64,000 bases of DNA, taken from contig NC_056735.1 in assembly GCF_019279795.1 (NCBI RefSeq), forward strand, positions 1,940,701,455-1,940,765,454, read 5' to 3'. Under the pieces are notes generated by a model. The model worked only from the letters and a program-made list of their open reading frames with translations, did no database searches and was not told the origin of the DNA. This document shows positions 37,131 through 52,008 of the stretch, one piece after another; the stretch's first letter is position 1, and each line of letters starts with the position of its first letter. The position numbers and the translations under genes were made by a program. This stretch comes from Protopterus annectens. Lineage: Eukaryota; Chordata; Ceratodontiformes; Protopteridae.

Positions 37131-37954
37131 AAAGTTTATTAGGGTTGGATGTGTGTCTTTACATTGATTTGCTTATCAGTAGCCAGTTTGTGCACAAATT
37201 AGGGTAGTGATATACATTAGCAATGAAGAGGCATATACAGAGATGAAAATAAACAGGTGGGGCTCAAGTGATATAAAACTAAGGCAAACAGCAGTGGAAG
37301 GGCTGCTTGAGGGTTACTTTTAATCACAGAGAATAGGAAGGATCTGAATTAAGTTTATACTGTCTAGTGGACAGTTAGGATTACTGCACAAGCTGAAGGG
37401 GGGGGGGACACAAGGCTCAATCAGTCAGTATTATAAGCACATTGAGGACTATTAAGTTACACTGCTAATGTTAAAGCTTTACTATCATAACACATATATT
37501 TAGAATGTCTGGGTAGACTGGCCCTGCTCTTCAGGCTGAAAAGGTATATCCTTGTTTTATTTTTTTCAGTACTGATTCCTTCTTAGACTGTATGAGTTGG
37601 GAGGTAGCTGCATACTGCAGAGCTGCCCGAGTGTGGTGTGAAGAGAGAGAAAAAGAGAAGGTGAAGGTATTAAAATGGGACAAAGATAGGTTAAAGGAAG
37701 TAAGGAGGAGATAGGGGAGTGTTAAAAGATACAGGTCTAATGACAGAGTGGACAGAGCAGGAGAGAAGCAATAGACAGCAGGAGAACAGCTGCTACTGCA
37801 ACATTTTGAGAGTAGTTCAACAGTTAACACATCACAGTGCCATAACTTTGCTTGGAAACCAGTTAATAAATCATGCACAATACATTTAGCAGCACATTAT
37901 CCTGTGCATACAAGAAAAAGTAAAATGAGCACTTAAGAACAGCACAATTGAACT
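37131..37954. other. Unassigned segment between the L2 5' region and MITE4
   Basis: This could be the 5' untranslated part of the antisense L2 or separate sequence. The minus frame at 37531-37878 is Ser- and Leu-rich and shows no domain. A G10 run lies at about 37398. Confidence 0.35.
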
Positions 37955-38230
37955 CGGTCTATATTATAATATCGAACGGAATGAATGTCGAACGGACGAA
38001 ATATCAAAAGTGCTGTTCAAATACCTTGGTTTTGTGGGGGGGCTGCACCCCCCACCCCACACCCCCCCTCTAATTATATATACCAGCTCTGAGACCACAC
38101 TACAGTGAGGAAAGGGCAAAATTCCAGATCTTCACTGTATCCCAATCCCACAAACCAGAACTCAATGAATGGCACTTTCTGTATTTCGGCCATTCGATAT
38201 TCATTCCGTTCGATATTATAATATAGACCC
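37955..38230. mobile_element. MITE4: 276-bp foldback element
   Basis: The ends are CGGTCTATATTATAATATCG and CGATATTATAATATAGACCC, a nearly perfect inverted pair. The flanks ATTGAACT (37947-37954) and ATTGAGTC (38231-38238) are a plausible but diverged 8-bp duplication (five of eight identical). Subterminal words are built on CGAACGGA and its inverse. The centre contains the C-rich core and CCACACTACAGTGAGG. Confidence 0.8.
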
Positions 38231-38289
38231 ATTGAGTCAGTAGCAGAAACACAACTGAAGTGTTAAATCAGAAAACACTGTTTCTAACA

Positions 38290-38640
38290 CCAACACCAAG
38301 TCTTCCTTTCTAAACAACCTAGGTGATGAACCCCTTTCTGTGTTTAAAACAGCACACAACCTAAAAAAAAAAATTTCAACATCATAATATTCCCTTTATT
38401 GAATCAGGGCATAGTAAAGGTACCACAAAATGTGGGTCTTGCAAATTATGTCCCTATATTTTTACACAAAAAAGTACTAACCATTAACAATGAAGTAAAC
38501 AGTAAACTTAGTTTTATTAATGAGAACTGTACAACATCAGGGACAGTATAAGTAACCACTGAATTGAAATGGCAATTGCATTTAAACTTAGTGAACCTAA
38601 CTGGTATGAATGATATGGTATCAAATCATTCAGTAATAAA
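38290..38640 (+). pseudogene. Penelope C-terminal region before the GIY-YIG endonuclease
   Basis: After MITE4 the plus strand reads NNLGDEPLSVFKTAHNLKKK (about 38315-38375), and then, in another frame, GTTKCGSCKLCPYIFTQK (about 38418-38470). This is the run of conserved residues and the CxxCxxC-type motif that leads into the GIY-YIG domain of PLE proteins. It follows the RT remnant that breaks off at about 31930, with the L2 and MITE4 in between. The nuclease motif itself was not readable. Confidence 0.5.
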
Positions 38641-38650
38641 ATTCAAAGCA

Positions 38651-38784
38651 ATAAGCCTTATAGCACTTTGCAGAGTAGAGCATAATTATATATTTTAAAT
38701 TTTAGATTGTTTATGGATTATGTTTTAGATAACAAAAGTGTTCTTATATATCTATTCCCTATGTTTAGTAGTTGATGTATACGC

Positions 38785-38830
<46 letters not shown>

Positions 38831-41532
38831 TTTTTGAAAATATGTCTTAATATGTATGAGATGTTTATTATTTATTAAATTAAATTACCATAAATATGAA
38901 TGGATGTTAGTAGAGCATTCAGTATGATAGGTTATTAGCTTTATGTATCTGCAAACTTCACTGGCTTGTTTTTAAGAACAGAACACATTATGCTTTTAAA
39001 TTAAATCGTATAAAAGGAAGTAAGGTATGGGGAAGTGTAGATTCTGAGAAAGTTATGGTTGAAGAATGAAAACACTTAATTCTTCAAATAAATAACATGT
39101 TTTAAACATTCATGCATTTTCTTTCAATACTTGACCTCAATGTAAGTCACTTTTTAGATGGCTACTTTTCCCATCTGCTCCCTGCTCTTCACTAGTGGTT
39201 GGTGATGTTTTGTTCATTTTTAGTAATGGCATTTTATACCCCAAGGAGCATAGAACTTTTTTTTTTTTTTTTTTTTTAATTTTAACCTAACTTAAGATTG
39301 TGAGATTCTAATAATGCCCTGGAGTATGAATTATCTTGGCAGCTTTTTTGTTAGTTAAGTACTGCACTGATTTAAACAATGCTATTGACACAGAATTCTA
39401 TATGAAGCTATTGATGAAAGATTGAGTTTACTAAGGTTTGTCTAGTATCAAATGCAGTTATATGATTCTAATGGATTTAATTAAGCAGCTATGCACATTG
39501 TTAGTTTTACTATTGTTTTTGTCTTTGCGATTTTTAAAGTGTCGTGATTTTTTATTACTATACAAATGTATAATAGTTGGCATTTATATAGTTCTGAAGA
39601 CGTTTTGGGATTAGTTGGAATAAAAAGAGTTCAACAATAAATTATTTACTTCCTTGTAAAACTTGTTTTTAATTCCAGCACAGTTTGTCTCAGTTCAATA
39701 TATAACTTTTTTAACATTTACCGTTATGCCATTATTTCTTTATTTGCTTCTTTGGTTGTTTACTTTAATTTATTAACTAGGGAGGTGCACTGGCTACTGA
39801 CTTATTTCAGATATGACCCAGGTATTAAAAGAAAATGCAAAAGTAATATACTATATACAGTATCAAAGGTTCAGGTAATTTCTAACTGTCCTGTGCCAAT
39901 TATATTACTGTGGTTGTACTTTGCATGCGAAAATTGAGTAATAGTTTAGCTATTATTTATCTCATTCTATTTTTCCTAGCATCAGGAAGTTTAACTGAAA
40001 TATGCTACAGAAGACAAAAAAAAAAAAAACTTTCTCCAGACTAGGAAATCTGTCATTACATCACCATGTCTTTTGTATCCCTTAGTAACATGAACCATTC
40101 TCTGATCTTACAGCAGTGTGGAAAAGTGAAAAACCCACTGAGTTGCACTGCCTGCTTAACAGTATAATTTAATGCAATTTTGAAAAAAATACAATAATAA
40201 ACAAAATGATGAAATGCTGCCTTCACAATCTATACTTTTTCAACTGAACGCTAACTTGATAATTTGTGTGCAAGAAGATCAATTACAATAACTGTAGCTT
40301 TGATTGCTAATTAAGGTGATGTAACTTTTACAACATGCAAATGTGTAGTTGTTGCCCTAAGGAAGTTTTTTGAAATATAGTCTGGCACTTGTTCAAAAAA
40401 GCTTTGTTAATTCCTCCTATTGGCATTTAAATTGGGCTTAAATATTTAGAACATCTGAGTGTTTGCTGTGCATGGCCTATGTACTTGATTAAATATGGAA
40501 TAAAACGTTTGAGATAAGATAGTTAGAAGTTATCTGAACCTTTAAGGCAAAGTTGAATATGTATTTTGTTTTTGTTTTGTTTTTTTGTTTTTTGCCATGA
40601 TTAATCTTGTATCTCATTATCTGTCTTCCACTGCCAACTTTGGATAAATCTGGGATTTAGCTCACACAAAGCAGGGTCATGGCTGTCTAAGCAAAATTGT
40701 GAGCCCTGTGCCAAATCCCAGTTGCATGGGTATGAAGTCGGTAGAGATCAGAGCATGTTGGATACTTCTGCCAGCTCTGTATCTGGTGTGCACAAAGGTA
40801 GATGCCTCCCCTACTAGTTACCGGTGAACATTTTATAGTATGCAGCACACTAAGAGGCATGATCTAGGGATGGTCTTCTCATATCTATGCAGCTTTGTCT
40901 CTCATGACTTACTCTACAACTAGAATGGCTCTGACCTCTGCTACAATAGCCATTGGGGCAGTAGCAAATGGCATGCCAATACCAGCTCACTGCTACATTC
41001 TGCCTTCTGAAGATAGGACAGCAGGCAGCTCCTTGTCTCTTTTTCTTTCCTCTAGGAGAGCCACAACCATTTCCCAAGCCACAAACTGCACTTAGGGCTT
41101 CTAAGACACAGTCAGGGCTTCAACCATCTATGCTAATGTAGCTGATATAGTTGTATTGTATCTTTCAAATTTATGGTCATTAAAATAATTCTTCAGATAT
41201 GTAGTATTTCTAGGACCTGAGTATTTTATTTTTCTTGGAGTCGATGTCTCATTTAAGTAAAGTGGCTAAGTTTTTATTTTGGATAAATAATTCTGTGATT
41301 AATCACTACAGTTCTCCAAAGGCAGAGCACCACTGTCACACATTGCATCAGTTGCCTGAATGCTCTGAGTATTTGATTGCATTTGTTTTTTTGTAAAATT
41401 CCAGCATTTTTGTATAGAATTTCTATAAAGAAGGTTTTTGCTGATCTGCTGAACTATTCTAAGTATTTCTGTAGTTAAAACATATAACATTTGAAGGTTC
41501 TGCACAGAGATGCTGAGCCTTATTATATAATC
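38651..41532. other. Unassigned AT-rich spacer with a CA microsatellite
   Basis: Apart from a CA tract (38783-38822), poly-T (39259-39277) and poly-A (40016-40029), nothing was recognised. The open frames at 39752-39937 and around 40850-41095 show no domain. Confidence 0.45.
38783..38822. repeat. (CA)n microsatellite
   Basis: This is a CA tract with two CG interruptions at its start, followed by a short TA run. Confidence 0.95.
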
Positions 41533-43927
41533 TTGCTATTACCAGCTTACAAACCTGCACTGGTGAGAGAGAAACCCACAAAGAAACAAATCAGGGTTTG
41601 GCCCGAGCGGGCTATGGAGGACCTCCAAGATTGCTTTGAATGAACCAACTGGGATATGCCACAGTGAATCAGCATTTGGACATTGATGAATACACTGAGG
41701 TAGTGATGGTATACATTTCAAACTGCATTGATGGAGTAGCAAATACTAAGAGTATCACTATTAGAGCTAATCAGAAGCCATGGCTCACACCTAAGGTATA
41801 CGAGCTTCTGAAGGAGAGAAACACAGCTTACAGGGCTAAGGACAAAGCAGCCCTAAGTATATCAAGAGGTACCCTAAGGAGGAGTATGAAGGAGGCTAAG
41901 GAGAGTATGGCAGAAAGGTGCTGAGCCACATTGAAGACATGGAGGATGCGCGGAAACTATAGCAAGGCATACAGGAGATCACTGCCTACAAAATCAGGCC
42001 AGCACAGTGTGAGGATAGCATCAAATTCCTGGACAGCTTTAACATCTTCTTTGGTAGATTTGAGGAAAAACCAACAGGATAGAACTAAAGCTACCCACTG
42101 ATGCAAAAGATGCAATACTCAGCCTCAGCACAGAGGTGGTAAGCAGAGAGCTAAGGACAGTGAACCCCAGGAAGACTGCTGGCCCAGAAAACATACTGGG
42201 CTAGGTATTAAAAGGCTATGCTGATCAACTGTGCACAGTGCTCAAGGAAATATTTAACACCTCTCTTGCCATAGCAAAAGTACCCTTATCCTACAAGGAA
42301 ACTAACATCATTCCACTACCTAAGAAAACCACTCCCTCCAGCCCTAATGACTACAGACCAGTTGTGCTGCCATCTGCTGTTATGAAATGTTTTGAGCAGA
42401 TGATCAAAAAGCATCTTTCATCATGTCTACCTCCTGATTTTGACCCTCTGCATTTTGAATACAAAGCTCACCAATCCACAGCTGTTATATCAGTGGCACT
42501 ACACATTTCCCTTGAGCATTTAGAGGGCAAAGACAACTATGTGAGGATGCTGATCATAGACTTCAGCTCTGCATTTAATACAGTGGCATCAATGCAGCTG
42601 ATAGAAAAACTGGCACATTTAGGAATCAGTAAACATCTCTGTAACTGGATCCTGGACTTCCTGATTCTAAGACCACAGAGGGTGTGTTCAGCTAAGAGCA
42701 CATCAAAGTGCATCACAATTAACACCGGGGTTCCACAGGTATGTGTTCTCAGCCCACTGTTATTCACCATCCTGACCCATGACTGCTATGCTAAGCACAA
42801 GTCAAACCATATCATCAAGTTTGCTGATGATACCACAGTTATGGGGCTCATCACAAAGGAGAATGAAAGGGCATACAGAGAAGAGGTTACATCTCTGATC
42901 AGTTGGTACAGGGGAACAACCTTGACCTGAATTTAAGCAAGACCAAAGAGATTATCATCGACTTTTGGAAAAGGAGAACAAACCATCCAGTGTTCCAGAT
43001 CAATGGTGAGAGTGTGGAGAGGGTTAACAGTATGAAATTACTGGGTGTACACATATCAGAGGATCTCTCATGATCGAGAAACACCAACCAATTGGTAAGG
43101 AAAGTGCACCATTGTCTATCCTTTTTAAGAAAGAAAAAAAAGCTAAGCTTCCTCCTCATATTCTCTCCACCTTCTATGGAGGTGCAATGGAGAGCATCCT
43201 CACCTGCAACTTCACAGTGTGGTTTGGAAACTGCACAGTTACAGAAAGGAAGGTGCTACAGAGAGTAGTGAGGGTTGCAGAGAAAGTATCAGGTTCCAGT
43301 CTTCTATCAATACAGCATCTTTATTCTGCAAGAAGCATCCAAAAGGGCACAAAGTAATACAAGACAACATGCATCCTGCATGTGGACTGTTTAAGCATCT
43401 GGCATCGGGTAGTGGATATTGCAGCACCCAGTGCAGGACAACACGATTCAGTAACAGTCTCTACCCTACAGTGATTAGACTTCTCAACTCGGGCACTAGT
43501 CCCAGGGGTCTGGACACATAATAAGTCAAACGTTATTTATCTCTGCAACATATACTTACATATGTTCCAAGTAAGTACAATATTTATTTATTATATCCAT
43601 ATTCAGCATTATTTAACTGACTCAAGTACAATATTAGACAAATAACTTAGGTATTGTTCAGTCTGTAGTGTGTTTTGTATTACTTTAAATAGGGTAGTTA
43701 ATTTAACTCAAGGGAGGGTATTCTTTTGGTATATGAGTGTTGGTAAAAGGCTCTGCTCATTTTTGTGTGTATTGAGAGGATATTTGTTAGTTAAGCTTAT
43801 TCCTCTGCTTGTATGTGTTGTTGCTCCTTCCTTTGTAATCTCAAGAATTGAGCTGATGCATGAAATTTCATTTAGGCTACATGTGTGTATTTCTAAATGA
43901 CAATAAAGTTTACTTTGACTTTGACTT
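41533..43927 (+). mobile_element. Rex1-type LINE, 5'-truncated, with 3' tail
   Basis: The copy starts within the linker after the endonuclease (LLLPAYKPALVR at 41533-41568, then RVWPERAMEDLQDCFE). It includes the RT and the C-terminal block and ends with CAATAAAGTTTACTTTGACT at about 43901, followed by short ACTTTG-type repeats, as usual for Rex1 3' ends. The endonuclease is missing. Frame breaks occur near 41640, 42060, 42930 and 43075. Confidence 0.85.
42238..42930 (+). pseudogene. Rex1 reverse transcriptase core
   Basis: A 230-codon open stretch holds the RT core. TNIIPLPKKTTPSSPNDYRP is near its start, motif A reads LIIDFSSAFNTV (about 42550), motif B reads NTGVPQVCVLSPLLF (about 42723, PQGCVLSP in active relatives), and motif C reads KFADDTTVMG (42817-42846). 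The catalytic Asp pair is intact. A frameshift after ISWYRG at about 42915 separates it from LNLSKTKEIIIDF, so the protein cannot be made whole from this copy. Confidence 0.85.
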
Positions 43928-46334
<2,407 letters not shown>

Positions 46335-46339
46335 CAAAA

Positions 46340-47590
46340 TAATCTGACAAGTCCAACCCCCTCTGCTATAGGCCCATTGCCCTTATTAACGTTGACATCA
46401 AAATCTTATCTACCATTTTTGCTAATAGAATTCAGAAAGTTATAGCTACGGTCATTTCTTCTGAACAGTTGGGATTTACGAAACAGAGGCAGCTGTGTGA
46501 CAATACTCTTACCTTAAACACATTAATGTTGTTAATAAAAAGTGATAACCACCCGCATTATGCACTCACCCTAGATGCTACCAAAACCTTTGATAACGTT
46601 GATCTAAACTTCCATTACCTAACCATGAAATTCTTTAACTTTCCTGATCTTATTATCAACACTATTAAGATGCTTTATAACAATGCCTCTACTTCCCTGT
46701 ATATAAATAAAACTTTCTCACGCCCTATTAAAATTACCAATGGCATTAGGCAGGGATGCCCACTCTCACCTTATCTTTTCAATTTATATCTGGAACCTTT
46801 CCTTCTCTGGATTAAACAAAAGACTTATCTCCATATCCCAAAAGTCTTCAACATTGATATAAATTATTCTGCATTTGCAGATGACCTAAACATCTATTTT
46901 GAGCTTCCCAACACCGATCTTCATAAAATTCTGAATTCTATTAATCTTTTTGCTGAGGCTGCTAATTATAAATTAAACCCTGCAAAATAATCTATCTTTC
47001 CATTAAACCCTGCAAACCACTTATAATATTACTTCCCCCTGTCTGACATTCCTCTCAAATATACACATAAATACCTAGGAATAAATTTCACACACCCTCG
47101 CCAAGAACTAATAAAAGCAAACCTATATAGAGTCTGGGATCAGATAAATAATGATCTAACTAGATGGAAAAACATCAATCTTTCTTTGCTATCAAAATCT
47201 GCTATCATTAAAATGAATATTTTGCCTAGAACTCTTTTTCATCTTAATTCCATCTTCTTAAACGTTCCAAAAATTTTTTTCAGAAAAATCGAAACCACAA
47301 TCTCAAAGTTTTTATGGTTCCCTAAATCAACCAGAATATCATACAGGAATCTAATTACCCCAAAGAACAAAGGTGGTTTAAGTCTCTCAGACTTTAATTT
47401 ATATTACCACATCATTAATGCTAGCCATCTAATTCAAATAGCCTGTTATGATCCCTCTGCTGAATCTTGGTACCCAACCTGGATCAAAATCTGGTGCAAC
47501 TATATATATTCATTAAAACTCAGTCCATATGCTGTCCCTTTTTTGCACCTGATGGTGACTACAAGTTCAAAATCTTGCCTACACTAAAGA
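46340..47590 (+). pseudogene. L1-type reverse transcriptase and following domain
   Basis: The RT core is open from 46469 to 46990. Motif A reads LTLDATKTFDNVDLN (about 46567), motif B reads GIRQGCPLSPYLFNLYL (about 46743), and motif C reads SAFADDLNIYF (FADD at 46874-46885), all with catalytic residues in place. A stop after NPAK at 46988, followed by a frame change, leads to YLGINFTHPRQELIK and the open stretch 47186-47587 (KSAIIKMNILPRTLFHLNSI). The gene is dead through these breaks but is among the better preserved in the window. Confidence 0.85.
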
Positions 47591-48556
47591 AAATAATTTG
47601 CATCTTTCAAACTCTGATGACTTCCTTAAAATTGCACAAAACTATTCCCTTTCTCCAACCTATTCACCTAAACCCTAACTTAAAAATCAATAATAAAATG
47701 ATCGATCTAACAAACTTCCCTATTGTTAAGAAAGCCATAGTTTGGCACTTTTATAACTCTAAAAAGGTTGCCGAGGTCAAAACTTTATTTGGTGCTCCTA
47801 ACAAATATGATCCTATCTTAAGACAAATTAGCTCACTTATAAAACAAAAATTATCTGACTATAGAGTGAAGGAGCAAGACATTACAGTATCACAATCTAT
47901 CATTAAATCACGTTCCCTATGGAACAAAATGATTTTGAATACCTATAAACTTGTGTCAAGCATTAAGTATGATCATTCACTACTATTTTCCAAATATTGG
48001 GACGGTATACAAGGAGAAATTTCTACAGAGTCTAAGTGCGAAGCAATCAATAATACCCTGAATCTAACCCCCTTCAAAAACCTAATTTACACCCAGCTTA
48101 TGATAAACAACAATTCCTACTATACCCCAGCAGTCTTACTGAAATTCAGATAGAATAAAAACCTAACCTGTCCATTCTGTTCCCTCCCACACATAGATAT
48201 ACTTCACATATTTTGGAGCTGTAAGAATATTTACAAACTTTGGTGTTCTCTCAGAACTGAGTTGGAAAAAATGGGATATGAAAAAAACCACATTCTCTTG
48301 GCAAACCATGATTTTAAATATAATTCCTAAATCTCTTAAGGGTATCCATCGCCACATCTGTGTTACAGCCTGCACCCTTCTCAAGTATTTTATAGCCAAG
48401 AACTGGGTCAATCCCTCAACAATAACTTGGGAAAATTTTACATTAATGGCAATCAAATATATATCTGCACATAAGATATACAATAATAACAAAAAGGAAA
48501 AAGAATATTTTCAGAATTACTGGTGTAGACTTTTTGACCTAATCCAAACTAAATAA
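47467..48556 (+). pseudogene. L1 ORF2 C-terminal region with Cys-rich motif
   Basis: A 228-codon open stretch (47467-48153) continues the ORF2 C-terminal part after a frameshift near 47560. Immediately downstream, TCPFCSLPHIDILHIFWSC (about 48167-48223) has the spacing C-x2-C-x7-H-x4-C known from the Cys-rich end of L1 ORF2 proteins. A further frame change follows at about 48310. Confidence 0.75.
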
Positions 48557-49082
48557 TCTTCCAAAATGTGGATCACTAACACTACATTCCAGGAAATCCT
48601 CCATCAGTATCATATCTGGCCCTATACCATTAGACCTTGTTACCATCACACGGTAACTTTTAATTTTACAAAATATTTTGTTATATTATTTTGTTATCCT
48701 CTGGCATCCATGGTGTAAATCTGTTGTAAATATGGTATGAATAGAAGTACATGATGTAAATAGTTGTTTTTTTATGGTTATACCCTCCTTACCGCTTTTC
48801 TTTCTTCTTAAAACAGTCATATATTCTTCCTTCCAAGCCACTTTCCATTTGTATCTCTAGACCTTGACTCTAATAGGTTATTGGGGGTCTTTACTGCTTA
48901 TATTGGTCTCTAAGATGTACGTTTCCCTGTAAGTTTATAAATGCATAGTTTTTGTACTAACTGTTACATATATACCTATACTTTACTGCTTCCTGAAATG
49001 ACTTACAGTTTTTCCTTTGTAAGTTTGAAAAGTTTGAAAAATTCAATAAAAAATATATTTGAAAAAAAAAATAAAAAACAAT

Positions 49083-49812
49083 ATAATGTGAAGCCAGGAT
49101 TCACCTGAGGAGGCACTGATGATGGAACAGTTTGACTAGAAAACATGAAAATGGCAAGAAATGCTAAGATGGACTGACCATATTATTGAAGTAATTAACA
49201 TGAATTTACTAGAAATTAAATAATCTATGGTGGACAGATAGGTCTGATGTGCTGAAGTCTTTGCGATCTGGAAGAGTTGGAGTAGAATAAATAACTATAC
49301 ATGCATTTTTGCTGTAGGTAGGGAGGAACACTTCTCACTAAATTATGCTATTTACCAACTGCAATTGAAGTATTTTTTTCATAAGTTTACTTAACTACAT
49401 ATGTATACAAATTGATGTATGATTGCTGTAAGCAAATTAGGATATCCACACGTACCAAAACGGAGTAAAAGCTAATAAACTAAGGGAGCTATTCATAGTA
49501 ATTATGCAGACGTGAAAAGGCTATCCACACTATTAGAAAATGAGTGCAGATAAGCTGCGATTCAGAGAGGTAAGCTATGGTAATGTGCATAGACTACTAA
49601 ACTGATAATGAGATATAAATGAGGAATCATGCTACCCAGTGTATGCTAATGATGCATTCTTTCAGCCATTTGTGATTCATAATGGAATGTTCCTGCTTAC
49701 TCACACCATCTGCAATTATATTATATAAAGAGGAGTCTCGCCAAGCCTACCAACTTTCTAATCCCTGAAAATTCTGTTACTTACTACTAGCCTTGTTATT
49801 TCCAGGTGTGAG
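49083..49812. other. Presumed 5' part of Harbinger copy B, otherwise unassigned
   Basis: No terminal inverted repeat or SANT/Myb-like partner gene could be recognised. A candidate start GGGAGCTATTCATAG at 49485 has no visible inverted partner near 61.2-61.6 kb. Confidence 0.3.
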
Positions 49813-50047
49813 ATGCTTACCTTGCCTGAGGCAAAACTGCTTGCACCCAATGGTGTTTGTGGGCCAAGGCTGCAGAGATATAGGCAGAGGATAAATCATT
49901 ATACCTTTAATAATCAGGAGATACTTAACAACTTCAGTGTTGCCAGGGACATTATAAGGGTTTTACTGTGTATGTATGCCCCCCCCATAGGGATACTGGC
50001 AGAATGCAAGGACTTCATATGCCTGTTGATACTAAGGTATGTATAGT
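49813..50047 (+). pseudogene. PIF/Harbinger transposase, copy B, N-terminal part
   Basis: The frame reads QRYRQRINHYTFNNQEILNN (49876-49935), then FSVARDIIRVLLCMYAPP, matching the N-terminal helical region of Harbinger transposases (RPR-NFE-LSD-EFLRRFRLSR type). A run of eight C at 49979-49986 appears to have lost one base. In the frame after it the sequence reads TGRMQGLHMPVDTKVCIV up to the Penelope insertion, which matches TGRS-AIP--TQVC-AL in relatives. The reading continues beyond the array at 57227 as TKVCIVLTTFATGAF. Confidence 0.7.
50031..50047 (+). repeat. Left copy of the 17-bp target-site duplication of the Penelope array
   Basis: ACTAAGGTATGTATAGT here and at 57227-57243 are identical and bracket the whole array. 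Host sequence on the two sides joins into one Harbinger reading frame. Confidence 0.9.
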
Positions 50048-50960
50048 AACGGAGCCAAGGTGAATCCAAAACGAAGAAATTTATTAACAAAATCCACAAC
50101 ACTTCCCAAGAATCTTTGCATACGTAAGTTAAACTAGCAACATAGTTTTTCAAATGGAAGTCCACATATTTGCTCAAAGGTTCTGTTATGCTCCCCGCTC
50201 CTGCTACAATAGGGCGAAATTTTAAAGGGTCAACTCCTTTGTGGACCTTCGGTATGCCAAAAAGGATAGGAGTTTTAGGTTTAGGTACCAGCAAATAGTT
50301 GTAAGTTTTTTCGTTGATGGCACCTTGCAAAAGTAGATCATATAAGCAGTGTTTTATGTCTGTTAATGCAATATTTAGTTCATTCAGAGAAATGGGTTCA
50401 TAAGTGCTGTCATTTTGTAGTAATTCATGAATGCAATTCTCATAATCTAACTGATGCATTAAAACAATCCCCCCTCCCTTGTCAGGTTTCATTACCTGAA
50501 TCTTTTCTTTCTTTAGGGTGTCAACAACTACCTGCAACTTTGGGGAAAAATTAGTAGGATGAGCCACTCTCTTATAATCCATATTTTCTCTTAAGGTATT
50601 TTCAATAAGTTCATCATAAATTTTTAAAGTGGGATGCAAAGGGGGGTTGAAAGTGCTACTTCTATGCAAAGATTCTAACTGCTCAGTTTGGTTCTTAAAA
50701 AGCCATGATAAATTTAAGTTTCTGGTGAATAATTTTAACTCAATCAAGAGTTTGGGGAGATAACTAGATTTGTATGGAACATAATGCAAGCCTTTAGTAA
50801 AGAGCTCGAAAAAATCTGAAGTAGCTTCCAGCTCAGTAAAATTGTAAATGGTAAAGTTGTCTATAGTCCTAATCTTACAAGCCCCTTGCTCCTCCTCAAT
50901 AAAAAACTGTGCAATATTTGTCATAGCTCCTTTACCACAAGCTATTACCTCCTCTCCCAT
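50048..50960 (-). pseudogene. PLE RT N-terminal region, U1
   Basis: The frame opens at 50960 (MGEEVIACGK) and is uninterrupted to the end of the unit. It carries VMKPDKGGGIVLMHQ (PDKGGG, the first conserved RT block), LLVPKPKTPILFGIPKVHKG and FRPIVAGAGSITEPLSKY. It then runs by chance into Harbinger sequence to a stop at 49914. Catalytic motifs A and C, the thumb and the endonuclease are absent, so this product could not copy RNA by itself. Confidence 0.8.
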
Positions 50961-51009
50961 GAGTTCTGTTGAAACTGATTCATTTTCCCCCGTGGTCTGC
51001 CCTGGGGAA

Positions 51010-52008
51010 CTAGAAAACCCTGCTGGCCATTACTATTACCTTTTGAGCCAAGCGTTTGCTTCTCCTAGGCATGTCAGACTGTGCATAATTATATTCTTCA
51101 TTGTTAACCTGTGCTTCTTGTGGGTCCACCGTGTTAAAGTTTGCCCTTTGCCTACTGATAGGTGCTGGGTATGCTCTGCCCTCCCTATACTCAATTAAAT
51201 CCCTTTCAAGTTTTTTTGCTTTTCTATCTAATACCTTAAAACAATATGCGTCAACCCCTTTAAAAGTGTCATCATATTTCTTTTTAAAACTGTTAAAATT
51301 ACTATCTTTAGTAATATCATCATTCAAATCATCAAGCTCCTTCAAAATGCAATTTCCTTTGTTAATGTAATCATTCACCATCAAGTTTAACATTTCTAAT
51401 CCAGTCTTATTAAATAGCTCAGTTAGTTGAGCATGTAGGATTGAGCCCTTATGGGCATTGTTGGGGAACCGGTAACATCTTAACCCCTTAGGGACTCTCT
51501 CCACCTTTAAGCATTCTTTTAAATAATTAATTTCAAGCTGAGAGTTTTTATATGCATATAGTTTGTTTTTAAATGTTTCAAATTTGTTGTCCAATTGGTC
51601 AAATTGTTTGTGAACAGTATCTGCTGAAAAACACAGCTCTTTTTCAGTCCATGCTTTAAAATTAAAGCCGTTGCCTGTCCGTACGTCTCTGCGTTCATTT
51701 TTGTTGTTGGGCGGACTGCCCTGTGAAGAACCGATAGGATGGTCCACAATAACCGGTGAATTTAAAATGTGAGTCCCTCTCAAGTCTCTCGCCTGCTCCC
51801 CGATACGTTCATTTTCATTGTTTTGCTGCTGATTTCCAGCAACACTCATGTCCCTGCTGCTATTCACTTGTAGCAGAGTTTTGTTAAGCTGGGCGAGAAG
51901 TGCAATGACCTGGTTGAACTCCTTCCTACTAACCGGCGTGTCATCAGGTTCCTCTCTAAGTATCAGCGGTGTTTCAGCGAAATCCGGAAAGGAAACACCT
52001 TCCGCCAT
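51010..52008 (-). pseudogene. PLE ORF1, U1 (frameshifted C-terminus)
   Basis: The likely start is the Met of MAEGVSFPDFAETPLILREE at 52008; the longer frame upstream is only leader read through from the neighbouring unit. The protein is highly charged and probably coiled-coil in the region QFDQLDNKFETFKNKL, with the family block RVPKGLRCYRFPNN. A base missing in a C run near 51041 shifts the frame after KRLAQK, so the basic Gln- and Arg-rich end seen in U2 and U5 is lost here. Confidence 0.75.

Larger units (their letters stand above)
29180..38650 (+). mobile_element. Old Penelope-like element (PLE-C) broken by nested insertions
   Basis: Coding remnants of one PLE appear in order: an ORF1-like N-terminal region (29230-29810), reverse transcriptase (29880-31760 without MITE3) and a Cys-rich region expected before the GIY-YIG endonuclease (38290-38640). 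MITE3 splits the RT at 30336-30683. A long antisense L2 begins at about 31940, and MITE4 at 37955-38230 precedes the point where PLE sequence resumes. Its ORF1 resembles that of the array at 50-57 kb (PKELRLYRCLN here, PKGLRCYRFPN there), so both belong to one lineage. Stops throughout show it is inactive. Confidence 0.75.
46335..49080 (+). mobile_element. L1/Tx1-like LINE, 5'-truncated, with poly-A tail
   Basis: The copy begins inside the RT (YRPIALINVDIKILSTIFAN at about 46370). It continues through the catalytic core and a long C-terminal region, and ends with AATAAAAAATA at about 49040 and an A-rich tail to 49080. This architecture and the wording of the C-terminal part (PKNKGGLSLSDFNLYYH, then WYPTWIKIW) are typical of the L1 group. 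The endonuclease and ORF1 are missing. No convincing target duplication was found. Confidence 0.8.

Noticed and set aside
40850-41095. Overlapping open frames on both strands near 40.9 kb as a host exon
   Set aside because: No known domain, no splice context and no repeat match that I could support.
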